A stretch of DNA of 64,000 nt from Fibrella forsythiae (GCF_017353175.1 NZ_JAFMYW010000002.1:1178001-1242000), one strand, 5' to 3'; shown: positions 8,940-17,965, numbered from the stretch's first letter. The notes: generated by a model not told the origin, from the sequence alone. Translations and numbers: made by a program.

Positions 8940-8947
8940 TACTTTTG
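8940..8947 (+). promoter_or_regulatory. Possible Bacteroidota -7 promoter element
   Basis: TACTTTTG matches the Bacteroidota -7 consensus TAnnTTTG and lies 10 bases before the ATG of the MBL hydrolase. I see no clear TTTG-type -33 element at the usual distance, so this is weak. Confidence 0.25.
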
Positions 8948-8957
8948 TGCGCTCATT

Positions 8958-9605
8958 ATGGTAAAGTCATTCGTATTCTCTCCGTTTCAGGAAAACACGT
9001 ACGTAATTGCAGACGACGTCACCCGCGAGGCCGTAGTTATTGATCCCGGCTGTTACGAACAGGCTGAGAAAGAAGAACTGGCCGCGTTTATTGCCAGCCA
9101 GAATCTGACAATCCGTTATTTGCTGCTCACCCACGCCCACCTCGATCACGTATTTGGGGCGGCCTACGTAAAGCGCAAGTATGGTGTTGCGATGTACCTC
9201 AACGAAAAAGACATCCCGATTTTGAACGACGTACCCACTCGCTGCCAGTTGTATGGCCTCCGTGGCTACGAACACGCCGAACGCGACCATAACCTGGCCG
9301 AAGGTGATGTTATCCGGTTTGGGAGTATCGAGCTGGCAGTGGTTGAAACACCAGGCCATGCACCGGGTCATGTGGCGTTTATAAACCACGCTGAGCGGTA
9401 TGTGATTGGCGGCGATGTGCTGTTTCAGAATAGTGTGGGCCGCACTGACCTCCCTTTCGGAAACCATGCCGTGCTGCTCAATAGCATTCTAACCAAATTT
9501 TATTCGCTTCCTGATGACTATGTGGTGTATGCCGGCCACATGGACCCAACAACTATTGGGCGGGAAAAACGGTCTAATCCGTATACTAAAGAAATCAGGA
9601 ATTAA
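8958..9605 (+). CDS. MBL-fold metallo-hydrolase (glyoxalase II-like)
   Basis: A 215-residue metallo-beta-lactamase-fold hydrolase of the glyoxalase II/YcbL type. The binuclear metal site is THAHLDH at residues 58-64, with further ligands in the TPGHAPGHV segment and at GGDVLF. The C-terminus has GHMDPTTIGREKRSNP, typical of the YcbL-like group. It probably hydrolyses a thioester such as S-lactoylglutathione or another small thiol ester in the cytosol, but the substrate cannot be fixed from sequence. It appears monocistronic, with a long AT-richer leader. Confidence 0.9.
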   Translation: MVKSFVFSPFQENTYVIADDVTREAVVIDPGCYEQAEKEELAAFIASQNLTIRYLLLTHAHLDHVFGAAYVKRKYGVAMYLNEKDIPILNDVPTRCQLYGLRGYEHAERDHNLAEGDVIRFGSIELAVVETPGHAPGHVAFINHAERYVIGGDVLFQNSVGRTDLPFGNHAVLLNSILTKFYSLPDDYVVYAGHMDPTTIGREKRSNPYTKEIRN

Positions 9606-9689
9606 TAAGGACGGTGTAAGCATAAGTGACCGCAGCTAGTCTTACCGTTGCGGATAGCACACCGTCATGTTTATCTTAATTTATTCGCT

Positions 9690-10424
9690 ATGCTCAAACA
9701 CCTACCCAACGCCATGACCTGCGGCAACCTGCTATGCGGCTGCATCGGTATTCTGATGGCTACAGAAGGGGATCTGGTAACTGCTTCCTGGCTGATTATC
9801 CTGGCGGGAATACTCGATTTCGGCGACGGGTTCGTGGCCCGTATGGTTGGTGTTTCCGGTCCGTTCGGTAAGGAACTGGACTCGCTTGCCGACGTTGTTA
9901 CTTTTGGTGTTTTGCCCTCCTTTATTCTCCTTGAACTGTTGCGGGGGAATTTTTCTTACGAAACTGGCGCTTCGATAGGGGGGGGGCAACTACAGCTTGA
10001 GTCATATGCTGCATTTGCCATTGCCGTCTTTGGTGCCCTTCGTCTGGCGCGTTTCAATATCGATACCCGCCAATCAGAGCAGTTTCTCGGGGTGCCTATA
10101 CCCGCCAATGCACTGGTTGTGGCTTCATTACCCCTGATGGCCGCCTCAGCCGGAACCGTAAGCAAACCACTTGCCGATTTCTTCCTGTCTGTTCCATTTC
10201 TGGCGGGCTACATAGTGGTCATGTCTGGCCTGATGGTGTCTGAATTACCCTTGATGGCTTTCAAATTCAAAAGCTTTGGCTGGCAGGCCAATCAGGTCAA
10301 GTATAGTTTTCTTATCGCATCGGTGTTGCTGCTGGTGCTACTGCAGTTTGCCGCTATTCCGCTGATCATCTTATTGTATATTCTCCTTTCTGTTTTCGTT
10401 AACCGCCAACCAATTCGTGACTAA
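9690..10424 (+). CDS. pssA: CDP-diacylglycerol-serine O-phosphatidyltransferase
   Basis: An inner membrane enzyme that makes phosphatidylserine from CDP-diacylglycerol and serine, on the route to phosphatidylethanolamine. The ATG at 9690 (MLKHLPNAMTCGNLLCG) is chosen over the TTG at 9648 because family members start here; length is 244 residues. The CDP-alcohol phosphotransferase signature is complete: Asp 46-Gly 47, Ala 50-Arg 51, Gly 60, Asp 64 and Asp 68. About six to eight hydrophobic helices follow. The type matches the Bacillus-like integral membrane PssA rather than the E. coli peripheral enzyme. purS follows 89 bases downstream. Confidence 0.92.
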   Translation: MLKHLPNAMTCGNLLCGCIGILMATEGDLVTASWLIILAGILDFGDGFVARMVGVSGPFGKELDSLADVVTFGVLPSFILLELLRGNFSYETGASIGGGQLQLESYAAFAIAVFGALRLARFNIDTRQSEQFLGVPIPANALVVASLPLMAASAGTVSKPLADFFLSVPFLAGYIVVMSGLMVSELPLMAFKFKSFGWQANQVKYSFLIASVLLLVLLQFAAIPLIILLYILLSVFVNRQPIRD

Positions 10425-10513
10425 CTGACTAGGCATAGGGAAGCTGGCTTCCAGGTACGTTGCCTAACTATCCCATCCATCCAGTTATTCACGTGTTTAC
10501 TCATTAAGTTCTT

Positions 10514-10765
10514 ATGAAGTATCTCGCCGAAATCGACATCATGCCCCAGAAAGAAATTCTGGACCCACAAGGCAAAGCCGTAAAGCTGGGCCTGCATAAC
10601 CTGAATATGGATACCATCGACAATGTGCGGATCGGGAAGCATATTCGCCTTGAAGTGGAAGCCGACAGTGAAGCGCAGGCCCGCGAAACGGTTGATGCCG
10701 CCTGCCGTCAGTTACTGGCCAACCTCATTATGGAAGAGTACAGCATTACGCTGAAGACGGCCTAA
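10514..10765 (+). CDS. purS: Phosphoribosylformylglycinamidine synthase subunit PurS
   Basis: PurS is the small (83 residues) structural subunit of the three-part FGAM synthase (PurS, PurQ, PurL) of purine synthesis. It bridges the glutaminase and synthetase for ammonia channelling. The family pattern is clear: beta-strand YLAEIDIMPQKEILDPQGKA, then LGLHNLNMDTIDNVRIGKHI, and the C-terminal LANLIMEEYSI strand. No purQ or purL is adjacent, so the complex is encoded at dispersed sites, as in other Bacteroidota. A copy of CAGGTACGTT lies in the upstream spacer at 10452-10461. Confidence 0.93.
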   Translation: MKYLAEIDIMPQKEILDPQGKAVKLGLHNLNMDTIDNVRIGKHIRLEVEADSEAQARETVDAACRQLLANLIMEEYSITLKTA

Positions 10766-10794
10766 CCTGGTCATTGAATCGTCATTAATCGTTT

Positions 10795-11802
10795 ATGACA
10801 CCAACTTATTCAAAAATTACCGGTCTGGGTTTCTACGTACCTGACAACATCGTCATGAACGACGATCTGAAACAGTACATGGAAACCTCCGACACCTGGA
10901 TTCAGGAGCGGACGGGAATTCAGCAGCGTCGGTATTTTACGTTTGGCAAAGACACGAATGCCAGCATGGGGGCAGCTGCCAGTCGGATGGCACTCGATCG
11001 GGCTGGTATTGCAGCCGCTGACGTAGACCTGATCGTATACGCAACCATCACGCCGGACTATTATTTTCCCGGCTCGGCCTTTCTGATGCAGCGCGACCTG
11101 GGTCTGGAAGGAACTGCTGTAATCGACGTACGGCAGCAGTGCTCAGGGTTTGTATATGCTCTGTCTATTGCTGATCAGTTCATCAAGGGTGGTACCTACA
11201 AGACGGTGTTGGTGGTGGGTTCTGAAATTCAATCGTCTCTGCTCAACAAATCGACTGAAGGCCGCAATGTAGCCGTGATTTTTGGGGATGGTGCGGGAGC
11301 AGCCGTTGTGCAGGCTACCAAAGATCCTGAACATCGACTATTAAGTACGCACCTCCATGCCGATGGCCGATATGCCGAAGATCTGATGGTGAAAGACCCT
11401 GGCAGCAGCCGTGATGGTCGCTGGTTGACAGAAGAGACGCTGGCCGCAGGTGACTATAATGTGGCTATGAATGGGAATGCGGTGTTCAAACATGCCGTTG
11501 TGCGTTTTATGGAGGTGATCAACGAAGCGTTGGATGCTAACGGGTACACGGCTGATGACCTGGATCTGCTCGTTCCGCATCAGGCTAATATTCGTATATC
11601 TGAGTACGTGCGGCAACAGATGAATCTGCCGGCCGAGAAGGTTTTTAATAATATTCATAAATACGGTAACACCACCGCTGCGTCGATTCCCATCGCTATG
11701 ACAGAGGCCTTTGATGAAGGCCGTATTCAACCGGGGAATCTTGTTTGCCTCGCCGCTTTCGGAAGTGGATTCACCTGGGCGTCTGCACTAATCCGCTGGT
11801 AG
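10795..11802 (+). CDS. fabH: Beta-ketoacyl-ACP synthase III (FabH family)
   Basis: FabH-type thiolase-fold enzyme that starts fatty acid chains by condensing an acyl-CoA with malonyl-ACP. The catalytic triad is visible: Cys 116 in QQCSGF, His 262 in PHQAN and Asn 292 in GNTTAAS. The GDGAGAAVV loop is at about 164-172. Length (335 residues) and the TSDTWIQERTGI motif near 31-42 are normal. It sits 29 bases after purS with no matching pathway partner (no plsX or acpP nearby), so it may be a secondary FabH paralogue. A bidirectional-looking hairpin follows. Confidence 0.9.
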   Translation: MTPTYSKITGLGFYVPDNIVMNDDLKQYMETSDTWIQERTGIQQRRYFTFGKDTNASMGAAASRMALDRAGIAAADVDLIVYATITPDYYFPGSAFLMQRDLGLEGTAVIDVRQQCSGFVYALSIADQFIKGGTYKTVLVVGSEIQSSLLNKSTEGRNVAVIFGDGAGAAVVQATKDPEHRLLSTHLHADGRYAEDLMVKDPGSSRDGRWLTEETLAAGDYNVAMNGNAVFKHAVVRFMEVINEALDANGYTADDLDLLVPHQANIRISEYVRQQMNLPAEKVFNNIHKYGNTTAASIPIAMTEAFDEGRIQPGNLVCLAAFGSGFTWASALIRW

Positions 11803-11921
11803 ACTACAGTTCCGGCCCGAAACAGGGATTTCCTGTAAAAACTGGCACTGACCCCACCCATTTCTACCAATAAGGTGGCCGACAGGCCGCTCCTTTTTCT
11901 TCAGGAAAGTCCCGCAGATTG

Positions 11922-11978
11922 AAAAGCGTGGACGGTAAGCTGTAAAGTCATACAGCCTTATCGTCCACGCTTTTTTTA
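11922..11978. terminator. Bidirectional hairpin terminator between fabH and a CoA-binding protein gene
   Basis: A near-perfect inverted repeat (arms 11922-11945 and 11950-11973, starting AAAGCGTGGACGGTAAGC) with an AAGTCA loop is followed by a run of seven T on the plus strand. It separates two convergent genes and can end both transcripts. Confidence 0.75.
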
Positions 11979-12332
11979 ATAATTGCCAATCGACAGCATA
12001 ACCAGCGTACAGGCTTCGATAGGTTCAATACCCTCCTTTTTCAATTGCTGAGCTAACTCGGGGTTCTCTGCCCCTGGGTTAAAAATAACTCGTCGGGGCT
12101 TCAGATCTTTCAGATAATCGACGTACCCAGCCTGGTTACGGGCGCCAACATACATCGTAACCGTATCAACATCGTTGAGTGTTGGCAAGCCCGTCTGAAT
12201 GGGGTACCCCTGAATTTGCCCGGCTTTCAAGCCAATTAGTTCTATAGCGTGGCCATGCTGTAGCAGGCTTTGAGCCGCTCGGTTTGCATAGCGAGCCGTG
12301 TTTTCAGATGCGCCAATTACCAAGGTCTTCAT
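11976..12332 (-). CDS. CoA-binding domain protein (YccU-like)
   Basis: A 118-residue Rossmann-fold protein of the CoA-binding (succinyl-CoA-synthetase-like) family. The start at 12332 (MKTLVIGASENTARYANRA) is preferred to the in-frame ATG 13 codons upstream because the beta-strand of the nucleotide-binding fold begins there. Family segments include GASENTARYANRA, HAIELIGLKAGQIQGYPI and a later RVIFNPGAENPELAQQ stretch. Such small proteins bind CoA; their physiological role is not established. It converges on fabH through a shared hairpin terminator. Confidence 0.82.
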   Translation of the reverse strand: MKTLVIGASENTARYANRAAQSLLQHGHAIELIGLKAGQIQGYPIQTGLPTLNDVDTVTMYVGARNQAGYVDYLKDLKPRRVIFNPGAENPELAQQLKKEGIEPIEACTLVMLSIGNY

Positions 12333-12421
12333 GCGTTTTAGGGAGTCGTGGTTTGCACATATAATAACCAATCGCTCCAGATTGTTATCAGTGAGTTGTT
12401 GCTACCATCTGCTTTTGTTGA

Positions 12422-12568
12422 TGTTTGATTAAACAAAACCTGACGTATAATAAGATCGCGTCATTCAGTATACGTTCTGTTGATTAAGTGAATAGGGATA
12501 GTTCGTAAATTATTATATTTCGGCTTCTAACTTTAAGGCCATTTATTTGTTTAACTTTAATTAAACAA
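12422..12568. promoter_or_regulatory. Paired operator-like palindromes upstream of the HNH gene
   Basis: Two related AT-rich palindromes lie in the 240-base spacer: TGTTTGATTAAACA at 12422-12435, and a TTGTTTAA/TTAAACAA pair spanning 12547-12568. Both are followed by AAACCT. The second is 43 bases before the HNH endonuclease ATG. They look like binding sites for a regulator or for the HTH domain of the endonuclease itself. This is inference from symmetry and repetition only. Confidence 0.4.
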
Positions 12569-12611
12569 AACCTCAGGAAAATACTTTTCCAACTCACAGA
12601 CGGAGCAAGCC

Positions 12612-13229
12612 ATGACCAGTAAAATACCAGCAACGTTCTGGAACGAGCAATGGGTGCCTATTGTGTTTAAAGACATAGAGGATGCGCCCGTGTACCAAAT
12701 ATCCAATTACGGGCGTCTGCGCAGCTTTCAGGCATCAGCGGGCGGTGCTATCATAAAAGGGTCAGTCATTCAGGGCTACCGATCACTTAATATTCGCAAG
12801 AAAGGGAAGACGATCAATCGCTACGTGCATAAGCTCGTTGCTGAATACTTCCTGGAAGCAGGTCGCCCAGACCAAACGTATGTGGTGCATCTGGACCATG
12901 ATAAGCTCAACAATCGGGTACAGAACCTGCGCTGGGCAACGCAGGGAGAAATGATTGAGCACAACCGGTCAAACCCGAATGTGCTCAATCGGCCATTGCC
13001 TAAACGTACCCGCAATTATAAGCTGACGGAGAGTAAAGTAAAAATGATCAAAAAACTGCTCCGGAACGATAAGAATCGGCTCAAAACGATTGCCCGGCAG
13101 TTTGGTATCACCCATACGCAACTTAATCGGATTCGCTCTGGCGAAAACTGGAAACACGTTGTTCTGGAGGATGAGAACCACTACCAGCAACCTGCAACAC
13201 TGGCCTACGCCACGCGTAACAACGGGTAA
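12612..13229 (+). CDS. NUMOD4 / HNH endonuclease with C-terminal helix-turn-helix
   Basis: A 205-residue homing-endonuclease-like protein. The order is a NUMOD4 DNA-binding motif at about residues 9-40 (VYQISNYGRLRSF), an HNH_3 nuclease core at about 71-110 (His 73, VVHLDHDKLNN with His 93, Asp 95, His 96 and Asn 100/101, then LRWAT), and a basic helix-turn-helix at about 137-177 (TIARQFGITHTQLNRIRSG). Such proteins occur in phages, introns and as free-standing chromosomal genes. Here it stands alone, without an intron, phage or toxin partner. The upstream region is unusually AT-rich and holds operator-like palindromes, and a strong terminator follows, so it behaves as an isolated transcription unit, possibly recently acquired. 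Confidence 0.85.
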   Translation: MTSKIPATFWNEQWVPIVFKDIEDAPVYQISNYGRLRSFQASAGGAIIKGSVIQGYRSLNIRKKGKTINRYVHKLVAEYFLEAGRPDQTYVVHLDHDKLNNRVQNLRWATQGEMIEHNRSNPNVLNRPLPKRTRNYKLTESKVKMIKKLLRNDKNRLKTIARQFGITHTQLNRIRSGENWKHVVLEDENHYQQPATLAYATRNNG

Positions 13230-13249
13230 CCTTCGGGTTACCTTTTTTT
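13225..13249 (+). terminator. Rho-independent terminator with TTCG tetraloop
   Basis: Perfect 7-bp stem GGTAACC/GGTTACC closed by a TTCG loop, immediately followed by seven T. It sits just after the HNH gene and reads on the plus strand. Confidence 0.85.
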
Positions 13250-13258
13250 ATGGCGTAT

Positions 13259-16200
13259 TTAGTTGCTGCCTGAACGGGCCGGGCCGGCCAATGGCATAGC
13301 AATGAAAAAGGACGTACCTACGTTCACATCCGTTTCAAACCAGATGCTTCCACCGGCATGTTCAATGCCCCGCTTTGATATGGCCAGCCCGATGCCTGTG
13401 CCACCTTCTTTCGTACTAAAGTTGGGCAGGAACACTTTTGATCGAATCGATTCCGGTATGCCTAATCCGTTATCGTGTATTTCAACGTTGGCGTTGTCGT
13501 CCGTTGTGAAAAGTCGTATGTCGATGATCGGCCGTTGATCGGGCGGAACCGACTGAATGCCGTTGATGATCAGATTGGTCATGATGCGCATGAGCAACTG
13601 ACGGTCGCCCATAATCCAGACCGGGCCCGCCTCGATCTGCCGACGAATAGATACCCGCTTATCATCGGCATACAGATCCACGGCTTTGTGGACCACTGAC
13701 GTGAGTTCTACCAACTCATTCTGGGGCATTGGCATGTTGGCAAAATCAGAGAATGACGTAGCAATATCACTGATGTTGTCAATCTGGTCGAGCAATGAAT
13801 CAAGCGTCCGGCTTACGGCGCGGTCTGTAACCGGATTGGTGCCGGGCAGGGTGCGCTGCAATTGTTGCAGCGTAAGCTTCATCGGCGTGAGCGGATTTTT
13901 AATCTCGTGGGCCACCTGCTTGGCCATCTCGCGCCAGGCCGATTGCTTTTCACTCTGCGCCAGCGAGAATTTACTTTCTTCCAGTTTGGTGAGCATTCGG
14001 TTGTACTCCTTCACCAGGGCCCCGATCTCATCGTCCGACTGCCATTCGATCGTCTGGTTGAGACGGTCGAGGCTGGTTCGGCGAATTTTTTGGGTCATAA
14101 TCCGCAGTGGCTTCGTAATGCTGCTGGAGGCGAAATACGATAGGATCAGGAAGAGTAGAAACAGCGACGTAAAGACACTGAGAGCCGACGAAATAACTTC
14201 CAGCAATTGGCGATCAAGCTCAGGCCGGGCATCAAAGTAGGGCACGCTCAGAATACCCATCAATCGCCCGTAGAATTTCCCGTCAAATGATTTGATACCG
14301 GCATAGGCCGTACTGAATTGTTTTGTGCCCAGCGATTCATTGAGCAACACCTGATTTTCTTTGTCCTCGGCAATGTGCATAAAAGCCTGCGGATTGATGT
14401 AGGGCGATAAATGGCCACTTTCATACATCAATTTTCGGGTTGTGCTATATAGGTAGCCGGTCGTATCGAACAGGTTAATATCAATGTTGGCGTCGCGGGC
14501 TATGGTTTCCAACTCCTGTTCCATCGCTTCCTTGCTACGTATTCCTTTAACGTGTTCGTCAAGATAGGCCTGGAAATTAGCCGCAATGTTTTTGGTGTTG
14601 CTGATGTAGCTGGCTTCCTGGTTGCTGATGTAATTGCTGCTGATTACGCCAAGGATGATAACAACTACGAGGAGTAGGGGCAAAAAGAAAGCCAAATTCA
14701 GCAATACCTGAATACGGGTTGAATAGTTGATGCTAAACCGCGAAAAGCCATACTGAACGGAGTACAGGATGATGACAACGATCACGGAAAGCACCAAAAT
14801 CAGGAACAGAAAGGAGAAATTGGCGAATACACTGCCATAGGGGTACTTTGGTGACGATACAACGAGTGTTCGCCCACTAGAGCCGCGAATACCCAGGTGA
14901 ACAAAGCCTTCGTGCGCAATACCTTTATCATAGAGCACCGGGCTGTTCAGAATACTGGCCGGCATTCGGCGCTCATAGTTATATGTGCCCGTGATGTGAG
15001 GCCGCTGAAAGCCTTTCGAGCCGGGCAGGCGTTCATAAACAGCGTGGCTGTAATGCTGCATCTTAGGCGATTGCACCAGTTTATCATTCGTCAGGAATTG
15101 AAAATAATCTGATCCGGGTGCCTTTTTCCGAAGTTTGAGATCCAGCACCACGTAGCCAACCACGGCGCTATCTGCATCGTGGATGTCGATAAAATCAATA
15201 TATTCCTTAATAAACTGATTGCCAACCTCATTGACGAAGTAGAGATCAGCATATTTTGTTTTGTACTTCTTTTGCTGGTACTGCTGCACGTACCCACTGA
15301 GCGATGCCGGGTTTTCGCTGGCATCCAGCGGTGTACCGCCCACATCGAATGAGGAAACTTCGGTATCATACTTATCGAAGTACTTGTCAAGGTGCAGTCC
15401 TTTAATGCGTTCCTGGATGCGCTCCCGGCGAACCAGAAGGGTATCGTTCCGAAAAACCCGTCGAATTTCCGGGTCGTTGTTGATTGATATCTGAGCCTTT
15501 CGGAGTAAGAGCTCGCCGTATTCGTCGTTTTCTGCCAGTAACGTTTTTCCCAGTACCTGCTTGGTGCGCAAATCTTCGAGTATCTGCTGCCGATACACTA
15601 CACTGGCCGCTGTTGACGCGCAAATGAAGCTACCCAGAAAAAAGTAGAGCGATGTTTTATACTGAAACGTGTAGAGGAAACGGGGAAACCGACTGATATA
15701 CAGGGCCAGGAAATAGCCCGAGTTGAGTAGATACAGCGGCTCGAACTGGTCGCCCAAAAAGAAATAGTAAACGCCGAAGCTCAACAGTGTACCCACCAGA
15801 AACAACCCCAGCCCAACCAACAGGCGTTGGTTGAACCGAATAAACAGGCTGACCAGAATATGCTGAACCAGAAAATAAATGATCGACAGGGTAATGAAGA
15901 AAAGCAGACTAGCCACTTTCAGCGGCGAAAATTCAATGCTCAGGGCAAGGTCGAGCGTGTACTGTGATTTTTCATACAGCGCATTTAACTGGCTGAAACA
16001 GGCGAAATACACGCTGTAGCTCAGCATCACCAGCATTACCGAACCAATAGCCCAGGCCCAGGCAGGCAGGTGAATAAGCCGGTTGTAGGTACGGGAACGG
16101 TAAAAATTATTGACGATATAAAAGGCCACGATCAGCAGCGCTACACTATTGAGCATCAGATCGCCTAACGACGGAGCCAGCTCAGACGACGCATAATATT

Positions 16201-17041
16201 TGGCGTTGAAGAGATCGTTCTCAATGAACAGATAAGGTACGCCCAAATAGAGCATTACGCCGCGCAGGAGCAGCAAATAACCGGCAAGCCACAGGAAACC
16301 CAGTTCATACTGACGTACCTGAGAAGCCCACCGTAACCGTCTGATTACGTACAGGCCAAAGAACAACACTGCCAGTGTGGCAAGAATAACCGTATTGACC
16401 GGCGTGGTCCGATTTCGGAAAGGGTCTACTTTGGGAGGAACAACAGAGAAAAGGAAGACTGGTGTAGAGTCGTATATATTCTGATAAGCAGCACCTTTCC
16501 TGGTGGTCAGCGCAAGCGGATCAAGCGAAAATAAAGCCGGGTTATAGCCCGACTGAAGAAAAGGATTGGTTGTCGTGTACTGGCGATACACCATGATAAG
16601 CGAAAAAACATCCAGCGTATCACCCTGATGAGACGTTTGTTTGTGGTTTACAATAAACCGGCCCTGATCAAAATCAATGAGTTTCGGGTAGCGGATAGGG
16701 GCTACGAGGGCGTAGTCGGGGATAAACCGGTTATCAGACCAGTAGAGTAAGCGCTTATTCTTGAAGATGTAATACGGGTAGTGAGTCCGTTGACTTAAGG
16801 CGGTAAACGTATAATTGGGCGTGTTCTTCAGGCTGGCTGTCAGTTGAGTCAGTTCATCATCGCACTGTTTCGTTTCCGTTTTGATGCGTTCCTGAATCGA
16901 TGTGACATATTGCTCATCAGTGGCGCCGGGGGCATTTCGCTCTAAAAATGTGTAGCAAAGTGCCGACGCAAAACACGCGACAATCGCTAACAACAAAAAG
17001 ATATGACGTTCTATAAAAACCACAGGTGCGAGTAAAAACAA
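13259..17041 (-). CDS. Very large membrane sensor histidine kinase, NtrY-like
   Basis: A 1260-residue membrane kinase. After a first TM helix (about 10-30) there is a periplasmic segment, then a block of about seven TM helices (about 210-495) and a second extracytoplasmic part. Two more TM helices near 740-800 flank a link to a further sensor domain, and a last TM leads into a HAMP domain. The kinase core follows: phospho-acceptor His near residue 1045 in AHEIKNPLTPMKL, an NtrY-like signature, then HATPase boxes N (NLIINGIQ), G1 (DNGLGIP) and G2 (GTGIGLAI). No response regulator is adjacent, so it is an orphan. No ATG fits the start: the frame begins with TTG at 17041, and GTG at 17023 is an alternative. 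Confidence 0.85.
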   Translation of the reverse strand: MFLLAPVVFIERHIFLLLAIVACFASALCYTFLERNAPGATDEQYVTSIQERIKTETKQCDDELTQLTASLKNTPNYTFTALSQRTHYPYYIFKNKRLLYWSDNRFIPDYALVAPIRYPKLIDFDQGRFIVNHKQTSHQGDTLDVFSLIMVYRQYTTTNPFLQSGYNPALFSLDPLALTTRKGAAYQNIYDSTPVFLFSVVPPKVDPFRNRTTPVNTVILATLAVLFFGLYVIRRLRWASQVRQYELGFLWLAGYLLLLRGVMLYLGVPYLFIENDLFNAKYYASSELAPSLGDLMLNSVALLIVAFYIVNNFYRSRTYNRLIHLPAWAWAIGSVMLVMLSYSVYFACFSQLNALYEKSQYTLDLALSIEFSPLKVASLLFFITLSIIYFLVQHILVSLFIRFNQRLLVGLGLFLVGTLLSFGVYYFFLGDQFEPLYLLNSGYFLALYISRFPRFLYTFQYKTSLYFFLGSFICASTAASVVYRQQILEDLRTKQVLGKTLLAENDEYGELLLRKAQISINNDPEIRRVFRNDTLLVRRERIQERIKGLHLDKYFDKYDTEVSSFDVGGTPLDASENPASLSGYVQQYQQKKYKTKYADLYFVNEVGNQFIKEYIDFIDIHDADSAVVGYVVLDLKLRKKAPGSDYFQFLTNDKLVQSPKMQHYSHAVYERLPGSKGFQRPHITGTYNYERRMPASILNSPVLYDKGIAHEGFVHLGIRGSSGRTLVVSSPKYPYGSVFANFSFLFLILVLSVIVVIILYSVQYGFSRFSINYSTRIQVLLNLAFFLPLLLVVVIILGVISSNYISNQEASYISNTKNIAANFQAYLDEHVKGIRSKEAMEQELETIARDANIDINLFDTTGYLYSTTRKLMYESGHLSPYINPQAFMHIAEDKENQVLLNESLGTKQFSTAYAGIKSFDGKFYGRLMGILSVPYFDARPELDRQLLEVISSALSVFTSLFLLFLILSYFASSSITKPLRIMTQKIRRTSLDRLNQTIEWQSDDEIGALVKEYNRMLTKLEESKFSLAQSEKQSAWREMAKQVAHEIKNPLTPMKLTLQQLQRTLPGTNPVTDRAVSRTLDSLLDQIDNISDIATSFSDFANMPMPQNELVELTSVVHKAVDLYADDKRVSIRRQIEAGPVWIMGDRQLLMRIMTNLIINGIQSVPPDQRPIIDIRLFTTDDNANVEIHDNGLGIPESIRSKVFLPNFSTKEGGTGIGLAISKRGIEHAGGSIWFETDVNVGTSFFIAMPLAGPARSGSN

Positions 17042-17080
17042 ACAGGTACTTACCGGGCATTGTGACCTAAAATCGTGCCA

Positions 17081-17383
17081 TTATTTCAGGTCACCGGGTC
17101 GATTCACTACAAATCCGTTCCCTTCTTCTGTCTGCTCGAACCCGATAGTAGCGTCCAGAACATAAAGAAGATGTCGTTTGTCGATGATTACGCGTACTCC
17201 ATCTACCGAATAAATGTCGTCAGTTGGGCCAGGCAGATCAAAACCGAGTAACCAGGATGACCCGCAGCCACCACCTTTCACACCCACCCGAAGTCCATAC
17301 TCTGCCGGAATTTTTTGCGTTGTTAGCGTGTCAATAATCCGGGCACGTGCTTCGGGGCGAATTTGAACGGGGGCAATTACCAT
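17081..17383 (-). CDS. HesB/IscA-type protein lacking the C-terminal CxC
   Basis: A 100-residue member of the HesB/IscA/ErpA family of iron-sulfur carrier proteins. The first conserved cysteine is present (GVKGGGCGSSW, Cys 40), but the chain ends NGFVVNRPGDLK, just where family members normally continue into a CGCG segment. Two of the three canonical ligands are therefore missing. It could be a degenerate or specialised iron-sulfur or iron protein, or may bind another partner. No isc or suf genes are adjacent. It lies 39 bases upstream of the large histidine kinase on the same strand and may be co-transcribed with it. Confidence 0.85.
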   Translation of the reverse strand: MVIAPVQIRPEARARIIDTLTTQKIPAEYGLRVGVKGGGCGSSWLLGFDLPGPTDDIYSVDGVRVIIDKRHLLYVLDATIGFEQTEEGNGFVVNRPGDLK

Positions 17384-17440
17384 AATACAGATCGGCGAGC
17401 TGTGTCTCGGCCAGTTAACTAACTACTAAACTACGAAAAA

Positions 17441-17965
17441 ATGACCGTCCTGAGTGATCTAGTGAAACTTCTTGTACCCGCAGCACTCGTACTGTACGGG
17501 ATGTACCTGACCGTAAAGTTACTGCTGGAACGGGAGGCGGCCCGTCACCAAAACGAAGTAAAACAGCGCTATAGCGAAAACGTTATCCCGATTCGGCTGC
17601 AGGCCTACGAGCGGATCGTGCTCTTTCTGGAGCGAATCAGCCCCAACAACATGCTGTTACGACTCGGCGGTTCGGCCGATTCTACACTTGAGCTGCAACA
17701 ACTCCTCCTGCGCGACATCCGCGATGAATACAATCATAATCTATCGCAACAGGTCTACATGAGTCAGCATGCCTGGGACCAGGTGCAGAACGCCATGAAC
17801 GATGTAACAACGCTCATCAATCAGGCCAGCGGTGATGTTCACCCCGATGCGCCCGCTATCGACCTATCAAAACGTATATTTGAACGTATCATCCAGCGCG
17901 ACCGTCAGCCCACTGCCGATGCGCTGCGGACGGTGAAAGATGAGATTCAAACCATGTTCATGTAG
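17441..17965 (+). CDS. Membrane-anchored protein of unknown function, DUF7935-like
   Basis: A 174-residue protein with one N-terminal TM helix (about 8-28, LVPAALVLYGMYLTVKLLL) followed by a cytosolic helical domain. The region from residue 45 on (ENVIPIRLQAYERIVLFLERISPNN) is typical of a Bacteroidota family recently catalogued as DUF7935, to my recollection. No catalytic motif is visible. It is divergent from the IscA-like gene and has no clear partner. Real gene: high confidence; function: none assigned. Confidence 0.75.
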   Translation: MTVLSDLVKLLVPAALVLYGMYLTVKLLLEREAARHQNEVKQRYSENVIPIRLQAYERIVLFLERISPNNMLLRLGGSADSTLELQQLLLRDIRDEYNHNLSQQVYMSQHAWDQVQNAMNDVTTLINQASGDVHPDAPAIDLSKRIFERIIQRDRQPTADALRTVKDEIQTMFM

